A stretch of DNA of 64,000 nt from Sinohyriopsis cumingii (lineage: Eukaryota; Mollusca; Bivalvia; Unionida; Unionidae). The stretch lies in NCBI GenBank assembly GCA_028554795.2, contig CM068835.1, positions 33,236,311-33,300,310 on the forward strand, in the 5' to 3' direction. The notes under the pieces are model-generated. The model was not told the origin of the DNA. It made no database searches and was given only the letters and a program-made list of their open reading frames with translations. The position numbers were made by a program, and so were the translations under genes. Position 1 is the first letter of the stretch. Each line of letters starts with the position of its first letter. Below are positions 34,074 to 43,538 of this stretch, piece by piece.

Positions 34074-35183
34074 TCACTTCTTTTTATAGTCGATGACTTG
34101 CGAAGCGTCGATCCAAGAATCAAAACTGGGTGGATATCCTTTCCAACGTACTTTGACTTCTTTGACACGTCGTTTGCCCACTTTACGGGTTCTGCGTTCG
34201 AGAATGCTTTCGATGTCGTACACGTCGTCTTCTTTTTTGGTGACACGTTGTAACTCGGGCAAATAAAACGTTCCTTTGAGCACTTCTCCGTTCATGTCTT
34301 CCAATTTATAGACGGCAGGATGACGGCCATGCACTCGTCCAGTGACGCGAAACAATTCGGTCGTCCAGTTAGGTAAGTAACCTTTGTCGAAAGTACGTTT
34401 GGTTTTGCCAATGCGCACCCAATCTCCTACGGCCAACATTCCACTTTTCTTGGGGACAGCCCTCGTCGGGGACGTACCAAACAGGTGCTCAAACACCAAC
34501 ACTTCGTTGTCGGGAGTCACGTCTTGCGGGACACGTCCGATGCTTCGATGGTAAGATTGGTTGTACGCTTGCACCAGGTGCGGTAAGATGTCGATGTACT
34601 TCAGAGTGTGGTGATGCGTAAAATATTTCCACATGCGTTCTTTCAAAGTACGTTGAAAACGTTCCACGATGCTGGCTTTGGTTTCGGGATTCTCGGTGGT
34701 AAAAAAATGAATGTCACGTTTCTTTAATTCTTTTTGGAAAGCTTGGTTCAGAAATTCGGTGCCTTTGTCCGTTTGCCATCGAAGAGGGTGACGACCGCTT
34801 TGTTTCAACACTCGTTGCAGGGCTCGCACTAACTCGCTGCTCGATTTGGAAGTCAAGGGCACGACCCAGGCAAATTTGGAAAAGACGTCGATGACACAAA
34901 ACAAATATTTGTAGCCACGATTGTAACTGGCCAAATGAGAGACATCGGCTAAATCGGCTTGCCATTGATGATCGATGCCTTCCACTCGGGTGCGACTTCT
35001 GGCAAACTTGCGTCGAATGGGTTTGTGTAAAGTGTAGGTAGCTTGTTCTTGTAACCATCGTTGCACTTGAGGTAAACGGAGACTTTTCAGTCGCGTTTTG
35101 GCAGCACGATACAATTTTTGAACTCCTGCGTAACCTGCAGGATGGGAGGGATCGTAGTAAATGCTGGCTAAGACTTTTTCCAT
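34074..35183 (-). CDS. Polinton integrase (RVE type) with C-terminal chromodomain
   Basis: 369 residues starting at ATG. It inserts the element's DNA ends into chromosomal DNA with a staggered cut giving 6-bp duplications. The catalytic triad is Asp77 (WQADLADVS), Asp139 (QTDKGTEF) and Glu174 (VERFQRTLKER), giving the D,D(35)E spacing of retroviral and Polinton integrases. An N-terminal ~65-residue helical region (AGYAGVQKLYRAAK) replaces a classical zinc finger. After the core comes an SH3-like part (AVGDWVRIGKTKRTFDKGY). Residues ~318-365 are a chromodomain (YDIESILERR ... VRWKGYPPSFDSWI) that in related elements binds modified histone tails and steers insertion. The fresh AATAAA duplication fits its activity in the recent past. 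Confidence 0.96.
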   Translation of the reverse strand: MEKVLASIYYDPSHPAGYAGVQKLYRAAKTRLKSLRLPQVQRWLQEQATYTLHKPIRRKFARSRTRVEGIDHQWQADLADVSHLASYNRGYKYLFCVIDVFSKFAWVVPLTSKSSSELVRALQRVLKQSGRHPLRWQTDKGTEFLNQAFQKELKKRDIHFFTTENPETKASIVERFQRTLKERMWKYFTHHHTLKYIDILPHLVQAYNQSYHRSIGRVPQDVTPDNEVLVFEHLFGTSPTRAVPKKSGMLAVGDWVRIGKTKRTFDKGYLPNWTTELFRVTGRVHGRHPAVYKLEDMNGEVLKGTFYLPELQRVTKKEDDVYDIESILERRTRKVGKRRVKEVKVRWKGYPPSFDSWIDASQVIDYKKK

Positions 35184-35219
35184 TTTTTTGTGTTGGTTGG
35201 TGTGTTAATAAGGCACACA

Positions 35220-35840
35220 CTATTGGAGGATGCTACTCTTTTTCTCTTGGGGTATTTTCTTGGATTGCAATGCTTTGCGTGTGCGACCGGCAATAGGTGT
35301 TGAAGAGGAGGAGGATGTCTGAGCGGGGGATATCGGTTCTTGTTTCACTTCTGTCTTCACTTCTGTCTTCACTTTCTTTTTCTCTTGTGAGGAAGAAGGG
35401 GTGGCCATCATCTTTTTAATCCATCCAATTCTGGAGGTAGCTGGTGTTGTTAACTTGCGTACTTTTTCTGGTGGAGTTTGAAACCCTTCTTCTTCTTCTT
35501 CTTTTCTTTTTTCTGTCTTGGTCACTGGTACTGGTACTGGTACTGGTGATGGTGCTGGACTTTTCATCAAGGTCTTAAAATCTTTCAGAGTGGGTAGAGC
35601 TGTTTCGTCTAAAGCTTTCTGGTGAAAGAGTTGCAGTCGTTGCAAGAGTTGACCGTACTTTGGCGATTTTTCTGTTTCGGACAAATCTTGGCGATTCATC
35701 AAGGACTGCAATTCGTGTTGGAACTGGGACATCTCGCTCAAATTGGGATTGGGAGGTAAATGCGGGGTGTGTTGTTCTTGCCACCGATGGTATTCCATCC
35801 ATCGTTTGTAAGGCACTAAAGCTAGTTTTCGTCCTTCCAT
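35220..35840 (-). CDS. PY-like Polinton protein
   Basis: 206 residues. The start MEGRKLALVPYKRWMEY resembles the 'K-x-x-LVP-x-x-x-W/Y' opening of the conserved but unassigned PY proteins of animal Polintons. The middle holds a Pro-Val repeat (PAPSPVPVPVPV) and an acidic stretch, and the C-terminal half is Lys/Ser-rich with KTEVKTEVK repeats. A TATA-like GATAAAAAGG overlaps the stop codon of the gene upstream (35883-35892), about 43 nt before the ATG, so it probably has its own promoter. Function unknown. Confidence 0.6.
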   Translation of the reverse strand: MEGRKLALVPYKRWMEYHRWQEQHTPHLPPNPNLSEMSQFQHELQSLMNRQDLSETEKSPKYGQLLQRLQLFHQKALDETALPTLKDFKTLMKSPAPSPVPVPVPVTKTEKRKEEEEEGFQTPPEKVRKLTTPATSRIGWIKKMMATPSSSQEKKKVKTEVKTEVKQEPISPAQTSSSSSTPIAGRTRKALQSKKIPQEKKSSILQ

Positions 35841-35888
35841 GGGGTTGTCAGGGGTCGATTCTGAGATCTTGGAACTTCCGAGGCCTTT

Positions 35889-36274
35889 TTATCTTGCTCC
35901 CACCAGTCCTCCCAACATGGTTCCCAAGACTCCTTTCAGTATGGGGCCTAACAAGAGAGGTAAAATACCTCCACGTTGCACTAACATCTTCTTTTTTTGA
36001 CGAATGGGAATTTTCTTTTGAACCATTTGGCGAAGAACGTGACGATGTTTGCCTAAGCATTGTTTCTGGTGTTTGGACAAAGGGATCGTGCCTTTCAAAC
36101 GTTCAAACAACATTCGCACATTGTATCGATGACCTCTTTGGAGGCCGTTTGAATGAGTTTTTTTCGTAGGGGTGGAGAAGCTTTGGACAGGACAGATAAC
36201 ATGTCCCCATGTTTGGCTAAACGTGGTGGCAGTCCTTTCCTTTTCTTTCCTTGGGGTTTTCTGGAGGGTGACAT
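35889..36274 (-). CDS. pX-like core protein locus (conserved Polinton family)
   Basis: The locus carries the signature of a small conserved Polinton/adintovirus protein: an LRKKLIQTASKEVID helix, a KHRHVLRQMVQKK basic helix, and a Gly-Gly plus hydrophobic tail (QRGGILPLLLGPILKG). The family is compared with adenovirus core protein pX/mu or membrane-active minor proteins, and the role is not settled. A TATA box (AGTATAAAAAAGG, 36331-36340) lies ~57 nt upstream of the ATG at 36274. Overall state: see the element entry. Confidence 0.6.
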
Positions 36275-36333
36275 CTTTGAGTCTTCAGGAATACCAAAAA
36301 ACACTGATACCCCGACTTGGTCACATGCCTTTT

Positions 36334-37278
36334 TTATACTGGAACGCGTCGCCACTGATTGTCTTGACGTCGTATTAGTTTGAGGACAGGCATGACACGT
36401 CGTGCAGGGGTACGTAACGGACTAAATCGAGCCAGTTCTTGCTTGGACAAATCCAGTAAACTTTGTAACATGCCCGATCTTTCTTGAACTTTGATTTTGG
36501 GAGAAGGTACTTTGTGAGCAGCAGCCACTGCCACTAAATTGGAAGGTCCCGCCACTGGGGAAGTTCTTTTGGGGGTCATCAAGGGAGAAGTTCTTGGTGT
36601 GATCAACGTCTCCAAGTACTCTTCAGTTCTGGGTGTCATTAACGGAGAAGTGGACAAACGTGAGGCTGCCGGAGACGCAGTCACCGCCGTGGCAGGTCGT
36701 GGTTTGCGAGTGTAAAGTTGCGTCCTGGCCGAAGTGCCTCTCTTGCGACTAGTTTTCTGTGGACTTTTCTTTTTCTGGGGACTTTTTCTCTGTTTCTTTT
36801 TCTGGGGGCTTCTTTTCTTTTTCCGGGGTGGTGGTGTCTGGTCAGAGGAGGGTCCTGCCACTGGAGAAGTTCTCCTTGGGGACCTGGTCTTTTTCTTCTT
36901 GGGGCTTCGTTGGACTTTTGTCTTGGGTATAACTTTGGGGGCATTAGGATCCCATCTTAAGAGTGAGCGAATGATGACCCCTCCTAGAGTACCGCTCCCT
37001 CCAGGTTTCAAAATGATTTGTTTTTTGGTTTGAGTGTCGATGCGGGGATCGGCCAGTTGGACCAAAGCGACTTTGTTTCGATCAAAAAAGCGTTTGGTTT
37101 GATGAGGAATCTGAATGATTCCTTGGAGTAATTGACGTGCCGTCACCGTGAACCATCGTAAGACTTCTTTGAGACTAGCTTCTAAGACACGAGCTCGTGT
37201 TTGTGGATCTTTTTCTCGACTGATGCCATACAAGGCACGAATCAATTTGACGGGAAGATGCGACTGAAGGGACGTCAT
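36334..37278 (-). CDS. Basic pX-like protein with SPKK-type tail
   Basis: 314 residues from the ATG at 37278; a longer frame overlapping the ATPase gene lacks support. The N-terminal part (residues ~1-110) has the same layout as the neighbouring pX-like locus: LLQGIIQIPHQTKRFFDRNK, then DTQTKKQIILKPGGSGTLGG. From ~125 on it is rich in Ser-Pro-Lys/Arg units (RSPKKKK, RSPRR, RSPQKKK, KSPQKK), like the SPKK minor-groove-binding motifs of sperm H1 histones, then Thr-Pro repeats (SPLMTP three times; TSPVAGPS twice). A role in packing DNA inside particles is inferred. A TATA box (CTATAAAAAC, 37316-37325) lies ~40 nt upstream. Confidence 0.65.
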   Translation of the reverse strand: MTSLQSHLPVKLIRALYGISREKDPQTRARVLEASLKEVLRWFTVTARQLLQGIIQIPHQTKRFFDRNKVALVQLADPRIDTQTKKQIILKPGGSGTLGGVIIRSLLRWDPNAPKVIPKTKVQRSPKKKKTRSPRRTSPVAGPSSDQTPPPRKKKRSPQKKKQRKSPQKKKSPQKTSRKRGTSARTQLYTRKPRPATAVTASPAASRLSTSPLMTPRTEEYLETLITPRTSPLMTPKRTSPVAGPSNLVAVAAAHKVPSPKIKVQERSGMLQSLLDLSKQELARFSPLRTPARRVMPVLKLIRRQDNQWRRVPV

Positions 37279-37331
37279 GTTCACACTGTGTGAGACAGAC
37301 GAAAAAGGGTCTGAGGTTTTTATAGATTTTT

Positions 37332-38075
37332 TTATGGGGAGTGAAATGAAGTCGAGGACGGAGACGTGTACAGGACAGGCCCTCCGTCTTGGCACCAGTG
37401 GTGAAACAAGTGGGTACGAAATCGCAAATCCTCGGGAGTCGTAGGTTTCAAATCGACGAGTAAATAGGCGTGTGGAGTTTGAGTGGCATCGTCGTACGCC
37501 TGAGTCAGCCAAGGCGTTCCTAACTGTTTGGCTAAGACTTGCACTTGCGATTTATCTCGAGGGCTTTTAAACAAGACCACGTAATGCGCATTGAGACTGA
37601 TGGTGCGATGGGCTTTACTTTGTTGAAACAAATTTTGGGTGATGTAAACGACACTGGCATTACGGTGATGCCCTTTGCGCGTGAACCACAGTTTAATTTC
37701 TTCTTCGTCTTCTCCTAACATGTCGTCAAAAATGACCAAATGGGTTTGACGGGAGTCAGAGACGATGCCGTCGTCTTCTTTAGGAATGCCTTCCACAAAC
37801 ACGATGGAATCGCCTTGACTTTCTCGCAAGAGGCTGTACGCCGATTGCCACTCTTTGTAACACCACACGATTCGTTGAGGGGGTCGATCGATCAAATGAT
37901 GTTTATGTTCGATCAAACGTTTGACGAATTCGGTTTTGCCTGAACCGCTAGGTTCAGCAATGAGCATGTTAAAGGGATGGCGAAGATACAAAGCCTCCCA
38001 ACTGGCACGATCTAAGTGTTCGTCGATGACTTTGACAGTAGAGGAAGAGGGAGCAGAGACAGCAGAGGTAGCCAT
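37332..38075 (-). CDS. Genome-packaging ATPase (FtsK/HerA/A32 type)
   Basis: 247 residues starting at ATG. Walker A is AEPSGSGKT (residues 40-48) and Walker B is HLVIFDDML (112-120). An RKGHHRNASVVYITQNLF segment follows, where the sensor/arginine region of A32-like packaging ATPases lies. In capsid-bearing viruses and Polintons this motor drives DNA into the preformed shell. It is slightly longer at both ends than the minimal ATPase core, with a low-complexity Ser/Ala/Thr start. Its 3' end runs within ~55 nt of the next gene's ATG. Confidence 0.93.
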   Translation of the reverse strand: MATSAVSAPSSSTVKVIDEHLDRASWEALYLRHPFNMLIAEPSGSGKTEFVKRLIEHKHHLIDRPPQRIVWCYKEWQSAYSLLRESQGDSIVFVEGIPKEDDGIVSDSRQTHLVIFDDMLGEDEEEIKLWFTRKGHHRNASVVYITQNLFQQSKAHRTISLNAHYVVLFKSPRDKSQVQVLAKQLGTPWLTQAYDDATQTPHAYLLVDLKPTTPEDLRFRTHLFHHWCQDGGPVLYTSPSSTSFHSP

Positions 38076-38146
38076 AGTGTGAGAAATGTCACTTGTGACA
38101 CGAAAACAAACAAGACAAGAGTTTATGTACTTTTTTTCAGAACACG

Positions 38147-38152
38147 TTTATT
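38147..38152 (-). terminator. Poly(A) signal AATAAA
   Basis: AATAAA on the minus strand, 13 nt after the stop of the tail-anchored protein gene and inside the spacer before the ATPase gene. It indicates ordinary polyadenylation for that gene. Confidence 0.6.
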
Positions 38153-38164
38153 GAATGTTTTCTT

Positions 38165-38509
38165 TCAAACATGAATACGAAAGACAAAAATACATAAAAG
38201 CCAAAGGCTTAAGTACAAGAATAAAAGGCACATGATAACCATGAACGTGGAATAAACACAAGTGTCTGTACAACATGTTTTGGGTAAAGTTCTAACCAGT
38301 TCTATAGTAGGGGGTAAGGTCACAGAAGTGTCCTCCCGAAAGGGTCTTTCAGACCTGTCCACGACAGTCCCGTCCTGGGTGACGGGTTCTTCTGGCACCG
38401 TCACTAACACGGGTTGAAAAGTAACTTTTTTCCTTGAATAACTCTCGTGCATACTGGGCCACCTCTTGTGTCCAAGCCTCAAAACCCTGGTCTCGGTGAT
38501 GTCCAACAT
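38165..38509 (-). CDS. Tail-anchored membrane protein
   Basis: 114 residues from the first ATG (38509); the open frame extends upstream without an ATG. The soluble part is charged. The C-terminal ~35 residues are strongly hydrophobic (FMVIMCLLFLYLSLWLLCIF) and end three or four residues later, which is the layout of a tail-anchored protein. No family recognised. A TATA box (TATATAAAAAGG on the minus strand, 38599-38610) lies within the end of the polymerase gene. Confidence 0.5.
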   Translation of the reverse strand: MLDITETRVLRLGHKRWPSMHESYSRKKVTFQPVLVTVPEEPVTQDGTVVDRSERPFREDTSVTLPPTIELVRTLPKTCCTDTCVYSTFMVIMCLLFLYLSLWLLCIFVFRIHV

Positions 38510-38576
38510 TTGACTCCTAACCAATCTGGTTTCTTCTTCGTCAACGACATGGTAAGTTACTTCAATGAACAAAGAA

Positions 38577-41500
38577 CTATCGATCTTGCCTAGGGTTCCT
38601 TTTTATATACAGACCAATACCGACGTGACCGTACGGCAACGTAAAGTGATTGGGAAGTCGCACTCGCTTCTGGTATACAATTTGATAGACTTTTTCCAAG
38701 GGTCGACTGACGATGTGGTGAGTGGGTAAACGTACAATCTTGTTCGGTTGATAGGTGGTCACTTTAAAGTTTCCATCCTCTCCCGATTGCAAGGCTTCTT
38801 TCAATACCCCAAAGTTGACCACTCGACTGGTACGATGATTCAGAGTCAGTCCTTTCACTTTGCACGTCGTGTGCACTTCTCCTTGTTTGTCCCGGTATTC
38901 GTAGCCGTAATTTTTGGGGCCGCCACTGACGAAACTTAGAATCTTGTCGTCGGGATGCTCGTCTGTCCAGGCTCCTAAACGGTCTCCTTCGATGTCAGGG
39001 TGATGTTGAATCGGGTGATGGATGTAAATGCAACTGTCCGTGTCAAAGTACAGGACGCGTTCTTCTAACAGTTCTAAAGCTTCGTACAATTTTAAGCGAG
39101 CATGAGCTGTCACGTAAGCCGCAATGATGACATTTCCAAAAGGGTCGTCTTGTACAAAGTCCAGATCTTCTTCGTAATTGACCAAGATCAAATCCTCTCG
39201 AACGACGTCCACGTGTTTCATGTATTTGGTTTTGTCGTGAATCATCTGGAAGTAGCGGGAAGGTTCTGTCAAATATTCCGTCTTGGGTAAACACGGTCGT
39301 TGTGCCATTTTACCCCACAAGCAATTTAACATCACTTTGGCAAACGATCGCCTGCCTTCGTTTTTTTCGATGTGGTCTAAAGAGATGCCTTCTTGTTCGT
39401 AGTATTTCTCTTTGAATTGTATTTGGTCTTCGGGAGTGTGACATCAGGAAGGATAGCCGCTGGCTTCTTGTTTCAGTTTCAAAAAGGCATCCACGTAGTC
39501 GGCGAAAATGCCTTTCTGAGTAGGGTCACCCTTGTGGTACTGTTGTGTCTTGGGAAAGTGGCAAATTTCGTACGCTTCTAACAGTTGGTATCCCATGTCC
39601 AGAGCTTTGAACAATTCCACGCTGACCCAGGTTCCCGTCAAGGCACGTTCTTCCTGGCTGTGATGGCAAGGTTGGTCCTGGTTGCACGTTTCGGCACAAG
39701 TACGGCACAAGGGAAACATCAGTTTGCCTTGACAATGGTGAGGTAAGACGGGATGGTATAGGTTCGTGGGAGGCAAAACTTTACACTTGATCAAGCCTTC
39801 GTATTGTCGAATGTTTTTCAGGTCGATGTGTTCCGTCAGCAATTGCGGGTGCCCTACGGGAAAGCGACAATATTTGCACACGTAGGGATACAGCGAACAC
39901 ACGTCCAAGTATTTGATTTCTTCTCCTTTCTCTTCGTCGGCTTGGTACAGCAAACAGGTGGCATTGGTCCTTCCTCCGTACAAACTATCCCTCGGGTTCA
40001 ACGGGTCCATGAACTGGTAACTTTCCACGAGGCGTTTAAACTCGGGATCGGTTTTCAAACGGTGATCGTACTCGTGTTCCCACATTTCCACCACTTGGTA
40101 TCCTTGCTGTTCTAACTTTAGGCGTCGCTGACAAGTGTCCTGGTACAAGTCTTCCATGGTTCGTTGCAAAAACTGATTTTTAGTGTCACGGTCAGGGTAA
40201 CAGACGGGACATCCATGAAATAAGCAACCGTTAAACTCGTACACGATCTTGGGGTTTTCTAAGTCCCAGCCATCGACCGAATACGTTCCGATGGTCTTTT
40301 CGCCTTCTCCGTTGCGGGCATGCTGAATCCATTTGTCTTCCTTGTCGCACAAGTAATGTAACCAGCGTAGGGCTTTGACCGAGTATTGACGTTTGACAAA
40401 GTGGGTCGTTTGAGGATTGATGACAGCCACGGTGTTTTCAGGCATGAATCGTTGGCGGTACACTAAGGAACACGCTTTGGCAATGGTGCAAGCTTCTTTC
40501 AAAGGATCGACCCCTCCGTGTTCCATGAACAGTTCTCGAAATTTTCCACAGCAACGTCGTAAAATGTCCACGTCGGAACGACAATACTTTAGCATTTCTT
40601 CCTGAAAGTCGAAGGGGTCAGAGGCATGAGCCTGGTACCAAGCGTAGAAAGCTTCTCGTTGTTCGGTACGCATGTTGTCGGGGTCGTAATAGTGAGCCTC
40701 AGGCAAATGGGGTAGAACGGCATGTTGATTGGCTTCCGTATTGAAAAAGTGTGGAAAGTACCCTTTAGCCATTTCTGTCATTCCAAACGTTTTAGGCATT
40801 CGGCTCAAAGGCATGGCCAAGTAACTCATCGAATCTTTAAACTGCACTTGTCCCACTTGCATGAAAATGATTTTGGCTCCGTTCAAAGTGACTTTAGGAC
40901 GTTCGGTGCCTTGTTCCGTATAGTATCTGAGAAGAAACTGTCCATCGTATCCGGAGAAATTGTGAGCTATCACCGTGGCATGACGATGACAATCTCCGTA
41001 ACGTTCGATGTCCTCTTGGCTCCACGTCTTGTCGATGGGGTCTAAGACCCATCGAGCGAAATCGGCTAACGTGTTCGGTCCCCGAAAGATTTTTTCACGT
41101 CCTCCAGGAATCTTGCTGCAGTGAGGGCAATGACTGAAGATAGGTTCTTGAATGCACTTCTCGCACGCTCGATGAGCCACGCAGAAATTAGGAATGTGAA
41201 TGCCGGTCTCTTGCATGCATTCGAAATCGAAAAGGATAAAATTGCTTTTCTTCTTGTGACCGTCCTCTTTCTCTGGTGGGGGTTGGTATTTTTGCACATA
41301 GCATTGGTGTTCCAAGTCGACGATGTGGTGACAAATGTGACAATTTTTCTTTCCTCGACATACGTGTGCCTTGGTACTGTTGGTACGTATGCCTTGTCTA
41401 TCCGTAGGGCACAATCTCAGGAGTTGACAAGCACATTTCTTCTGTGAACCTTGTGTTTTCAAATGTTGTTGGTAACAGGTAGGGCTGACAAACGTGCGCA

Positions 41501-42644
41501 GACAAGTCGAACAAGGCACTGGTTCTTCGCTCAGACAGGGTGGAGAGGCCAAACATCCTGGGCATTTCCATCCACAATGCTTGTGTTGCTCTCGATTGTT
41601 ATAACCATAATCACATTTCTCACAGTAATATCTGTATCCCAGGAATCCGGTGATAGTGGTAATGGTATCGAAATGGTCATCGTGATAATAAACATGAATG
41701 TATTTTCCGTCCTTAAAGTCTTGGCCTCGAAACAACAGAGGTCCGCGCATTTCTTGAGGGTGCACTTTCAAGGTGTAGCGTGGAGCTAGGGCATCTTGCA
41801 ATTTTTGCATCTCAGGAATGCCACAGGGTGTGTCTTTGGACAGGTCAGCTTGTTGCAACAGGAGTTCTGCTTCGTTTCGTTGTTTGGTTCGGTTCGATTT
41901 TCGAATGTTCTCCCAGGTTCTTTTCCATTCTACCGTGTCGTTCTTGTTGGCATAGGTTCGTCCCACCACGATGGCACGGGCTAAGCACATCTGGTCTTGA
42001 GGGTTGTTAATTCGGACGAGACTCTTTTTGGTGTTGCGAAGGTCGTCCACCAATAGCATCTTTTTGCGTCCTGTCCCTTGAGGAAGAGAGACGTGAGCCA
42101 TTTTCAGTGTGGCTTTACCATCGGTGATGTCAAACTGGTCATTAGATTGTTGTACGTGTTGAATCTTGTCCATGACTTTGGAAGGGGTTAGTTCTGCGGG
42201 TCTGCTAAACTCGATCCAAACAGGGGATTTCAAACCGTCGTGATCTATGGATAGTGTCAAGCGATCGTCTTCTTTGGGTTGACATTGTCGCTTGAGTGAG
42301 GTGAGCAAAGAATCCCACATCTCGGTGATAAACCCTTCTGCTTTCTCCAAGGGTACGTCGGCCTTGAAATCTTTAAACTTCACCGTGTAGGTGTAAGCCG
42401 TGGTTCTAAATTTTCTAGAGGAGCGCTTTTCCGTCTCTCGAATGGAATAGTACTTTTCAGGGTTGACTAAGGGTGGTGAACTTGGTTTAGAGGGTTCGGA
42501 TTCTGGTTCACTCATGTCCTCTTCAAAATCACTGGCATGAATTTGTGCCAAGATTTCAGCCCTGGTACGAGGCGATAGATCACGTTTCTGCCTCTTACTT
42601 TCTTCTTCTTCTTCTTTCTTCTCGAATGAATAGGATCGTTTCAT
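38577..42644 (-). CDS. Protein-primed DNA polymerase B of Polinton type
   Basis: The locus encodes a family B polymerase with N-terminal extension. N-terminal Cys clusters (CEKCDYGYNN, CSTCLRTFVS, CHICHHIV) precede the exonuclease motifs: Exo I FILFDFECMQ, Exo II AHNFSGYDGQFLL and Exo III YCRSDVDILRR. The polymerase motifs follow: motif A LDVCSLYPYV, motif B LNCLWGKMAQRP and motif C YFDTDSCIYI. Enzymes of this group start synthesis on a terminal protein at the ends of linear DNA, fitting the terminal inverted repeats. A TATA box (CTATAAATT, 42691-42699) lies ~47 nt before the ATG at 42644, back-to-back with the promoter of the zinc-knuckle gene. Overall state: see the element entry. Confidence 0.95.
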
Positions 42645-42778
42645 CTTGAGTGCAAAACGTCAAATGACTCAAGTTTAAACACCATAGACTAATTTATAGT
42701 CATGACAAACCAGCGTATATAAAAGGGTGTGTGTCTTGTCCTTTCACTATTCATTTCACTCTCAAGCCGAGCACAACG
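42645..42778. promoter_or_regulatory. Divergent promoter: polymerase / zinc-knuckle genes
   Basis: 134 bp between two ATGs. Minus strand: TATAAATT (42698-42691) for the polymerase. Plus strand: TATATAAAAGGG (42716-42727) for the zinc-knuckle gene, with an initiator-like TCACTATTC about 30 nt on (near 42744). Confidence 0.75.
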
Positions 42779-43240
42779 ATGGAAGAGACTAACCAGATGG
42801 AACGTTTCGTCAGAGCTTTGCGAGGGGTCATTAGAAAATTCTCTTCAGACCAGCCGACGGACTACTCTCCTTCCTTTCGAGATAAAAGTCAAGATACTTG
42901 CTATATCTGTAAGAAGAAAGGGCATTGGTCTTCAGAGTGTCCAGACCGTCAAAAAAGAAAAAAAACAGGGGCTAAAAAAGACAAAAGTCAAGATACCTGT
43001 TATTATTGTAAAGAAAAAGGACATTGGTCTCCAGATTGCCCAAAAAAGAAACAAGAGGAGTCAGAAGAAAAGAAGGATTCTTCAGAAGAAGAGAGGGATT
43101 CTTCGGAAGAAGAGAGGGATTCTTCAGAGGAAGAAAGAAGACAATTCTATTTAAAAGAAGCAAAGAAACAGGAGAAGAAAAGAAGAAGGGAAGAAAATGA
43201 GGAAAAAACGGTGAAGAAATTCAAAAAACAGAGAGACTAA
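42779..43240 (+). CDS. CCHC zinc-knuckle protein
   Basis: 153 residues from ATG 42779 (the frame opens upstream at a GTG inside the promoter, which is not used here). Two zinc knuckles of the form C-x2-C-x4-H-x4-C are clear: CYICKKKGHWSSECP and CYYCKEKGHWSPDCP, spaced about 40 residues apart. The flanks share KSQDTCY, so the knuckle unit was duplicated. The C-terminal half has acidic phospho-site-like repeats (DSSEEER three times) and a Lys/Arg end. Such knuckles bind single-stranded nucleic acid in retroviral nucleocapsids and many host proteins. One of two plus-strand genes in the element, divergent from the polymerase, suggesting an early or regulatory role (inference). Confidence 0.82.
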   Translation: MEETNQMERFVRALRGVIRKFSSDQPTDYSPSFRDKSQDTCYICKKKGHWSSECPDRQKRKKTGAKKDKSQDTCYYCKEKGHWSPDCPKKKQEESEEKKDSSEEERDSSEEERDSSEEERRQFYLKEAKKQEKKRRREENEEKTVKKFKKQRD

Positions 43241-43474
43241 ACAAGGAGAAAGAAGAAGTCAATGAACTTTTAATTAAAGTGTTCTGTGGTGAATTGTGAA
43301 TTGGATTGTAAAAAATGGAGAAAAGAATACATGAATGATATAAGGTAAGTGTCTTTGAGTTTTGATTTTAAAATAAGAAGCTACACTCACGCACTCATAC
43401 ACAGACACGTACTATAAGGGTAAAAATGGGTTGTTGATTTGTTTTTTTTTTGAGTTATTGGCAATTGAAATTGT

Positions 43475-43513
43475 ATTTCTTTTCGAGAAATGTGGGTGGC
43501 CCTGAAAAGGGCC
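43475..43513 (-). terminator. Histone-type 3' stem-loop and downstream element (after Gln-rich gene)
   Basis: Minus strand GGCCCTTTTCAGGGCC (43513-43498) starts 25 nt after the stop at 43539. It is followed by ACCCACA, and 13 nt after the stem by GAAAAGAAA. This is the closest of the five to a textbook animal histone 3' end. Confidence 0.88.
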
Positions 43514-43538
43514 TTTTTATTTTGGTGTAGGGGTGATT

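Noticed and set aside
33655-35183. Bacterial-type operon (ATGA overlap, short gaps)
   Set aside because: Compact gene packing of a Polinton; TATA boxes, poly(A) signals and flanking host DNA are eukaryotic.
37279-37512. Upstream extension of the basic pX-like gene
   Set aside because: Lies antisense-free but wholly over the ATPase coding region in another frame; the first ATG with family similarity is at 37278, with a TATA box 40 nt upstream.
40417-42010. Several 60-112-codon plus frames
   Set aside because: Antisense shadows of the polymerase gene, favoured by its codon composition.
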